The notes beneath the pieces were generated by a model, which saw nothing but the letters and a program-made list of their open reading frames with translations, did no database searches and was not told where the DNA came from. From contig NZ_VYIJ01000008.1 of assembly GCF_008709555.1 (NCBI RefSeq), positions 1 through 60,966 of the forward strand: a DNA stretch of 60,966 bases. Direction: 5' to 3'. The position numbers and the translations under genes were made by a program. Below, piece by piece: positions 54,890 to 60,966 of this stretch (position 1 is its first letter; the number at the start of each line of letters is the position of its first letter). The DNA comes from Thermoplasma sp. Its GTDB lineage: Archaea > Thermoplasmatota > Thermoplasmata > Thermoplasmatales > Thermoplasmataceae.

Positions 54890-57800
54890 TTCATATCACC
54901 AAGCATTAACCTCATGACAACACCAAGAGAGATCAGCTCATCCCTCATCAGCTTGAATGCATAGCTGGTCTCTATCGGGTAAATATTCCCGGTATTACCA
55001 CACACGGGGCATCTGAGTGTCCCCTTCCTGCGGTCGTATATTGCGATGTGGCCACACGATGGGTTTCCGCACACGTACAGAACAGTACCGTCGCTCTGAT
55101 CCAGCAGGCGATCCTTTATGACCATCGCTGCACCATGTGCTATGAGAGTATCCCTCTCCATTTCACCGAACCTGAGACCGCCCTGCCTGGATCTTCCCTC
55201 CGTCGGCTGCCTTGTGAGTATCTGCACCGGTCCTCTTGACCTCGCGTGGAACTTCCCCGCGACCATGTGGTGAAGCTTCTGGTAGTATATCACGCCAACG
55301 AATATGTCGGCCTTGAACCTTCTGCCGGTGATCCCGTCGTACATGACCTCTGTTGACGATTTTCTGAAACCGTATCTTACGAGAGCATCTCTGAGGCTCT
55401 TCTCAGGCTCTCCGCTGAATATTGTACCATCTATGAACCTTCCTGTCCTGGAAGCTATCTTGCCGCCAATCATCTCAAGTATGTGGCCCACTGTCATCCT
55501 GGACGGTATTGAATGTGGGTTGAATATGAGATCCGGTATTATACCATCCTCCGTGAACGGCATATCCTCCTGCGGAACGACCAGACCAACGACGCCCTTC
55601 TGCCCATGCCTTGACGCGAACTTATCTCCAAGCTCTGGTATCCTCTCGCTTCTGACCTTTATCTTCACGACACGGCTGTTGCTCTCAGAGACAGTTAGGA
55701 AGACGTTGTCAACGTATCCACTCTCGTTCGGTCTCATGGTGACCGAGGACTCGCGCCTCCTCTGCGGGCCAAGACGTTCCTCACCCTCCTCAAGGAATCT
55801 TGGAGGCGAGGTCTTCCCTATGAGAACGTCCGAACCTTCGACGTAGGCTTCAGGATATATTATGCCGCTTTCATCAAGGTTCTTGTAGTACTCCTCTGCC
55901 CTGGCTCCAATTATGTCATGCGTTGGGATCTCAAACTTGTCCTCCTGGCCTCCAGGATACCTTCTCTCCTCTGCGGAATACGTCCTGAAGAACGTGCTTC
56001 TGCCAAGACCTCTCTCTATCGCTGCCTTGTTTATCACAAGGGCATCCTGTATGTTATAACCTTCATAGGAAAGGACAGCAACAACGAAGTTCTGACCTGC
56101 CGGCCTGCGGTCATAATGGATGTAGTCCATGACGCGCGTGCGGACCAGCGGCACCTGTGGATAATGGAGGAGATGGCCTCTCGTATCAGGCCTTATCCTG
56201 ACGTTTGACTGGGCGAAGCCAAGGGACTGCTTTGCCATTGCTGATGCAATCGTTATCCTCGGAGAAGAATTGTGCTCTGGGTATGGTATTATGGATGCAA
56301 CAACTCCCAGTATCATGGCAGGGTCGATCTCCAGATGAGTGTTATCCTTTGAGAGCTTAGAAGGAACGTTGAACCTCTGGTGGCAGAACCCGCATTCAAG
56401 GGTTACATCTGATTCGCCCGGATTCACCCAATCCACCATTGACCTGTACAGATATGAGCCGCAGTGCGGGCATTTCTCAGGTATGTCGTAGGCATATACG
56501 GCCACGTACGTGTCCTCCTCTTCCTCCGCATCCAGCCATTCTATTGCACCCTGCCTGACAAGATCCTCGAAGGACATCTCGCCGTGCTTCAGCTTTTCGA
56601 TCATGGTCCTGTCCAGCACCGTCCTTCCATCCTTCAGGATGAGCAGAGGCCTCCGGAGCCTGCCACGGTCGCAGTTCACTATGACCTCATTTGTGTTGTC
56701 ATCGTAGCGTACATTAACCTCATCAGACATGCGCCCTGATCTGCGCTCCTCGCGTATCCTTGATACCAGATATCTCGGATCGTCATGGTATCCTATGAAG
56801 TCCCCATTGAGATAAACACGACCCTTCTTCGGGCTCTCCTCAAGAACCTCGCGGACATCCATGCCCTTCAGTATCTCCATGACGCTATCCGGATCGATGC
56901 CCTGGGTCACGTTGATGAGCAGGGCAGCATTCTTGACCAGACCGCAATTCTGGCCTTCCGGAGTTTCATTCGGACAAATCCTTCCCCACTGTGTGGGATG
57001 AAGATCCCTTGCCTCGAAGTGGGGCTGAGTCCTTGTCAGCGGGGATATTATTCTTCTGAGGTGGCTTATCGTACTGAGGTTCGATACCCTGTCCAGGAGC
57101 TGTGACACACCAGTCCTGCCTCCTATCCAGTTCCCTGTGGACATGGCATGCAGAACCCTCTGCGTCAGCAGATCCTGCCTCACTGCCGGCCTTATCTTTA
57201 TGCCGCGCTTCCTGTTGTATGTCTTCTCCAGCTGATATTTTAGATCCTTCATCACGCTCTGGAATGCGCTCCTGAAGAGCTCGTCCATCAGGTCTCCTGC
57301 GAGCTTTATCCTCTTATTTGCAAGGTGGTCCTTATCGTCTTCCTTCCTTATACCGAGGCTGAGTTCTAGAAGAGATCTTGCCATCCTGCCGAGATAAATG
57401 GCCTTTCTTATGCGATCCGAAGGCGAATCGCCGAGATGCGGCAGAAGTGAATGATCGAGCATCTGAGATATCTTCTTGTCCCTGAACTCCTTTGCCTGAC
57501 CTGCTGCAAACCTCTTCTCCAGGTACGATATGGCGTCTTCGGTTGTGTTCACACCATTGGGTGGAAGAACCTTCGGGTTCTTTGAATCCTCTATGTTTGA
57601 ATATATGATCGGCTCCATCTCTGGGACTGAAGCTATGGCATCGTGCACATCGACATCCCTCTCAAGGCCGAGGGCTTTCATCAGTATAACAAGTGGAACG
57701 GTGCCGGCCACGCTCGGTATCGATACATTGATCGTGCCGTCGCTGCCCTTTTCCATGCTGGTCAGAGCACGGAAACCGCCGCGCTGTGAGAATACCTTTG

Positions 57801-58473
57801 AGACCTCCACCTTTGATTCGTAGCGATCCTCCCACTCCACCATGATCTTGTTCGGTGCAAGGTCCTCCAGCGATACGATGACTCTCTCCGAACCACCTAT
57901 GATGAAGTAACCCCCTGGATCGTCAGGATCTTCTCCAACATACTGCAGCTTCTCCCTTCTGGAAAGTCCAATAGGACCATTGTTCTTCTCTATGTACTGA
58001 TCGAGATTCTCCTCGGACAGCGTACATATCTTCGATCTGACCATGACGGGCAGATCTCCAACCTTTATTATCTCTGAACCTTTCTCTATGCCGTCCTCGA
58101 CTATCCTTAACTTGAGTGTCACCGGCGCAAGATAGTTAAGATCCCTGAGTCTGGCCTCGTTTGGCGTTATCTGGTTTGATGCACCAGACGCCTCCTTTAT
58201 CTCAGGTTTTCCGATGAATATGGTCTGTTCGCCTATGTAATGCCCGTTTTCCCTCACACGCCCATAGTATATCCTTATATCATGACCACCTGTCTTCGCC
58301 GGATCGAGGACAAAGTATCCAGGATCCGCATCATCTGACACCTTTGTTTCATCAACTATCTGTTGCATGACGCTATTTGGATTGTCAGGCGTGGCATAGA
58401 AAGAATTCATCGAATCAAGCTGATGGTTTACTATTCCATATCTTTTAAAATACGCATCAACAATTTCCTTCAC
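54886..58473 (-). CDS. rpoB: RNA polymerase subunit B, unsplit
   Basis: The 1195-residue second-largest subunit is a single gene, unlike the split B''/B' of several euryarchaeal lineages. [46 protein letters not shown] and the C-terminal zinc cysteines CGNPSCG...CPVCG are seen. The start overlaps rpoH by 4 bases and the stop overlaps A'. Confidence 0.98.
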
Positions 58474-58745
58474 TTAAACACCTCAGACGCTACCACACGA
58501 TAATATACCGAATGCCCCATAGTAGGGCTTTTCCTCACTATCTTTATTATGGTCCCCTCCTTGATCTTGCCATGTACGGCCTCGAGCGCCTTTATAGCAG
58601 GGTCATTAGGGCTTATCTTCGGCAGAAACTCCTTCTCAATATTCAATTCCTTAAGGATGTCCTTCTCCTCCTCTTCTGGTACTATATGGTGTTCCGGAAC
58701 GAGATTATGATCTAATACATTAAATTTTGCCACTTTCACCACCAC
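58470..58745 (-). CDS. rpoH: RNA polymerase subunit H
   Basis: The 91-residue subunit (Rpb5 C-terminal homologue) has [15 protein letters not shown] and the C-terminal HSVYYRVV. It is the first protein gene of the polymerase operon. Three GTG codons (58745, 58742, 58736) are possible starts; the sequence shows no ATG. It begins 8 bases after tRNA-Lys, so the operon transcript must be processed. Confidence 0.95.
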   Translation of the reverse strand: MVVKVAKFNVLDHNLVPEHHIVPEEEEKDILKELNIEKEFLPKISPNDPAIKALEAVHGKIKEGTIIKIVRKSPTMGHSVYYRVVASEVFK

Positions 58746-58752
58746 GCGTGAG

Positions 58753-58826
58753 CGGGCCCGAGGGGGTTCGAACCCCTGACCACCTGGTTAAAAGCCAGAT
58801 GCTCTACCTGGCTGAGCTACGGGCCC
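58753..58826 (-). tRNA. tRNA-Lys (TTT)
   Basis: On the minus strand the acceptor arms GGGCCCG/CGGGCCC pair perfectly. The D arm is AGCTC. The anticodon loop CTTTTAA on a CTGG/CCAG stem gives TTT. The T arm is AGGGG-TTCGAAC-CCCT-type and the discriminator is G. It lies directly upstream of rpoH and shares its promoter. Confidence 0.95.
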
Positions 58827-58852
58827 ATGATTAGAAGCCTACATAACGAGCC

Positions 58853-58868
58853 GATTAATAAACTTTTT
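58853..58868 (-). promoter_or_regulatory. TATA box of the tRNA-Lys/RNA polymerase operon
   Basis: The minus-strand aaaagtttattaatcg lies 27-42 bases before the tRNA 5' end. It is the only strong promoter-like element before the polymerase operon. Confidence 0.55.
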
Positions 58869-58968
58869 AGACCCGCACTTTTCTGTGCGCAGCCACGCTT
58901 CTTTCCATCTGTAAGATTCATAATACGGATACTCAGATCCAACTTTATACATTAAAGAGGAATTAGAA

Positions 58969-59787
58969 TTATGAGGTATCAACGAATTTATACCTCTTCA
59001 GGGAAACCTCAAATATCTCACCAAGAGACCCAAGCGAGTTTAATATCTCGTCCACGGTGCTCTGATCTATGCCGGCATTCTTTGCTGCGACCACTATATC
59101 TTCGTACCTGCAGCCCTTGCCATCTAGATCGTTGTTCTTGATGTAATCCAATATAATGGAACGAACCTCTGGTAACTGACTGGAAGATCCCATCGAGCTC
59201 ATGGCCGGCTCGATCACCTCGAACAGCTTCTGGTAATCGTAGTTGGGGAAGTTCCTTATTGCGTTTATAGCTGATTCTGCTTCTACCTGTGTGTATCCTG
59301 ATTCCTTAAGCATATCCGCGGAAGGATCCTCAGATTTCTGTGCTTCCCTTATTGCGAAATAGCGTCTTTTTGCGAAATAATAAGCCTTCAGCCCCCAGAA
59401 TTTAATGGCCTCCTCGTCGATCTTCGATACAAGTTCTGGCCGTATTGAGAAGAGGTAATTGCCCTCGGAATTTCTGTAGGAGCTTACCTTACCGATGACC
59501 AGTATCCGGTCATCCACGCCGACACCATCAAGCATGGACTTCTCTTCAGGATTGAACCCGTTGGAAAACCCCACAACGTAGAAATTTCCCACCGGATCTG
59601 CCACAGTTATCCTGGTCATTCTGTCGTCTCCTTGTTTAGATGTCACAGTTCCCGTGCACAGGATCCTCTTTATGTTTATTCCCAGAGGCGTGATAGCCGC
59701 AGGTTTACCAGCAGTATCGTCCATGACCTTTGCATCCCTGAGCTCAGCAGAAAATATCCAGTAATCCTGGTCTCTCTTGTGGATCAT
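58969..59787 (-). CDS. RPA-associated OB-fold protein (RPA32-like)
   Basis: The 272-residue protein has an N-terminal OB-fold region (ILCTGTVTSKQ, RITVADPVGNFYVVGF, DRILVIGKVSSY) and a C-terminal winged-helix-like part (YEDIVVAAKNAGIDQSTVDEIL). It belongs to the archaeal family encoded next to RPA and probably forms a complex with the gene product upstream, which it overlaps by 4 bases. Confidence 0.85.
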   Translation of the reverse strand: MIHKRDQDYWIFSAELRDAKVMDDTAGKPAAITPLGINIKRILCTGTVTSKQGDDRMTRITVADPVGNFYVVGFSNGFNPEEKSMLDGVGVDDRILVIGKVSSYRNSEGNYLFSIRPELVSKIDEEAIKFWGLKAYYFAKRRYFAIREAQKSEDPSADMLKESGYTQVEAESAINAIRNFPNYDYQKLFEVIEPAMSSMGSSSQLPEVRSIILDYIKNNDLDGKGCRYEDIVVAAKNAGIDQSTVDEILNSLGSLGEIFEVSLKRYKFVDTS

Positions 59788-60881
59788 TGGAACTCCTCCT
59801 CAATTATATTACCTATCTCTCTGTTGTCTTCCTGAGAAATTGCCCTTATGGACTGCGCGTTCAATGTCATCTTGTCGTCCTGAATCCTGAGATCTCCGGA
59901 AACAGATATGCATTTTCCGAGCAGGTTCTTTCTTATCACCATGTTTGGATTCATGGAATATGCATCCCTTCTGAACTGATCCTGCGTTATCCCCGCATAC
60001 GGAAGGAAACTATCACTGTTTATATAGCATGTTAGGGTGCCAGTACCGTCTGACAGTGAGAAATAACCGAAGATATCTGGGTAAACAGGAGCGCTGGGAT
60101 GATCCTTGCACTTTCCATCTTCAACTATGCGCCTGCAGACGCTACACTTGGTGAATATCCTGCTTCCCTGGCCTACGCTTACAACAAAGCCTGTTATGGT
60201 GATACCGCCAACCGGGGATCGTATCTCCGATATGAACACATGCCTGGGCTTCTCCGGTATATTCGCCGTTACGGTCTCTATTCTGGAGCTGTCGCCTATG
60301 GAGAGTCCCATGTAGCCATTGAACTGCGTAACCCTGGCGTTGTCGATCCTGACGACCTCGTTTTCCTGGATCTGCTTTCCAAATGAGGATATCCTTATCC
60401 TCGCGGTCTCGTCTTCAATGTATCCCTGGTACACACTCTTCGTCGCACCATCATTTTCGTACTCCTTTTTGCGCACCCCTGTTATCTTTCCTATGACTGA
60501 AACATATGGCATGCTCAAGCTCACATCCCTTATCTTGACAAGATCGGAGGTCCTCTTGACCTCAATGTCAGAATCTGGTTTCAGTATGATCTCGGATCTG
60601 CCATCGATATATATTCTGATCTTGCCATTGTATAAATTTGAATAGCAGGATCTTATCTCTATCACGTCACCAACCCTAACAGCAGGTGGAAATACCCAAG
60701 CTGTGAACGGGACGGTTCCAGTCTCGTCTCCGATTATGCCGTAATAGTATACGGTCTCGCCGCGATCGTTCTTGATCGTTCGTTTATTAAGCGATAGAAG
60801 TTTCACCTTCATATCTATGTTCTGCCTTGCGGAATCAATATCAATTATCTTTGATAGCATAACTATTAAAGGACTATCCAT
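59784..60881 (-). CDS. rpa: Replication protein A (single-stranded DNA-binding, RPA41-like)
   Basis: The 365-residue protein has several OB folds (GETVYYYGIIGDETGTVPFTAW first) and a zinc-finger-like CSVCRRIVEDGKC...H between later folds. It binds single-stranded DNA in replication and repair. The ATG at 60881 is used; the ATG seven codons on (MLSKI) is possible because the AT-rich upstream element fits either. It overlaps the RPA32-like gene by 4 bases. Confidence 0.92.
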   Translation of the reverse strand: MDSPLIVMLSKIIDIDSARQNIDMKVKLLSLNKRTIKNDRGETVYYYGIIGDETGTVPFTAWVFPPAVRVGDVIEIRSCYSNLYNGKIRIYIDGRSEIILKPDSDIEVKRTSDLVKIRDVSLSMPYVSVIGKITGVRKKEYENDGATKSVYQGYIEDETARIRISSFGKQIQENEVVRIDNARVTQFNGYMGLSIGDSSRIETVTANIPEKPRHVFISEIRSPVGGITITGFVVSVGQGSRIFTKCSVCRRIVEDGKCKDHPSAPVYPDIFGYFSLSDGTGTLTCYINSDSFLPYAGITQDQFRRDAYSMNPNMVIRKNLLGKCISVSGDLRIQDDKMTLNAQSIRAISQEDNREIGNIIEEEFQ

Positions 60882-60966
60882 AATGGCTATTTATTTTTTA
60901 AGAATTGCGCAGCCTAGATTAAAATGTTAAATTAAATAAATATGTAATTATCTTTCATATTCTTTA
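60882..60966 (-). promoter_or_regulatory. AT-rich promoter region of the rpa operon
   Basis: The minus-strand ttaaaaaataaata lies 10-25 bases before the ATG at 60881. The rest to the window edge is AT-rich, with no gene visible. Confidence 0.4.

Overview
The window reads as a chromosomal segment of a Thermoplasmatales archaeon, most likely Thermoplasma (the gene set resembles T. acidophilum; this is recognition from memory, not a database result). Supporting signs are the archaeal RNA polymerase with an unsplit B subunit, subunits H and N, archaeal NusA, aIF1A, RIO kinase, archaeal RPA, a class II HMG-CoA reductase and archaeal-type iPGM. Many first genes look leaderless, with an AT-rich TATA box 20-30 bases before the start codon. 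Internal genes carry GGTGAT-like Shine-Dalgarno sequences. No CRISPR array, complete insertion sequence or rRNA gene was seen.

Layout. Positions 1-8.1 kb hold an acyl-CoA/hydroxybutyrate-type cluster: two thiolases, a 3-hydroxyacyl-CoA dehydrogenase/crotonase fusion, a 4-hydroxybutyryl-CoA dehydratase-like flavoprotein without its Fe-S cysteines, an HSL-type esterase, an SDR and a PaaG-like crotonase. From 8.1 to 14.9 kb come an ALDH7 (antiquitin-like) dehydrogenase, an ArsA/Get3 ATPase with a small overlapping partner, a polyprenyl diphosphate synthase, heme O synthase, and the L18e-L13-S9-RpoN operon, which ends directly in tRNA-Pro. Positions 14.9-16.4 kb are a poorly conserved-looking stretch of very small or broken genes.

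Positions 16.4-31.9 kb are metabolic: an amino acid permease, an acetate-transporter-like gene interrupted by an in-frame TAA, a formate dehydrogenase/DUF1641/FdhD operon, an acetyl-CoA synthetase overlapping an acetate transporter, an aldo-keto reductase, a surface membrane protein, a TauE/DUF1634 exporter pair and a GltD-like flavin oxidoreductase. Positions 32-47 kb hold iPGM, a MarR/MFS efflux pair, HMG-CoA reductase, a second MFS carrier, PyrD-PyrK, a large P-loop/TPR protein that overlaps a convergent TPR protein, and pyrophosphatase. Positions 47-61 kb hold an acyl-CoA dehydrogenase, a Dim2-like KH protein, initiator tRNA-Met, rio1 and aIF1A, the RNA polymerase operon (tRNA-Lys-H-B-A'-A''-nusA), and an RPA gene pair.

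How it works together. The C2/C4 acyl-CoA genes, formate oxidation, acetate uptake and activation, and acyl-CoA dehydrogenase suggest a heterotroph that oxidises short acids, amino acids and fatty acids from an organic-rich habitat. The points most worth a second look are: (1) rio1, whose conserved N-terminus has no ATG/GTG/TTG start; (2) the 37-bp palindrome on the promoter of the Fe-S-less dehydratase paralogue; (3) the nonsense codon in the acetate-transporter-like gene; (4) a large N-terminal extension on RNAP A''; and (5) the overlapping TPR gene pair.
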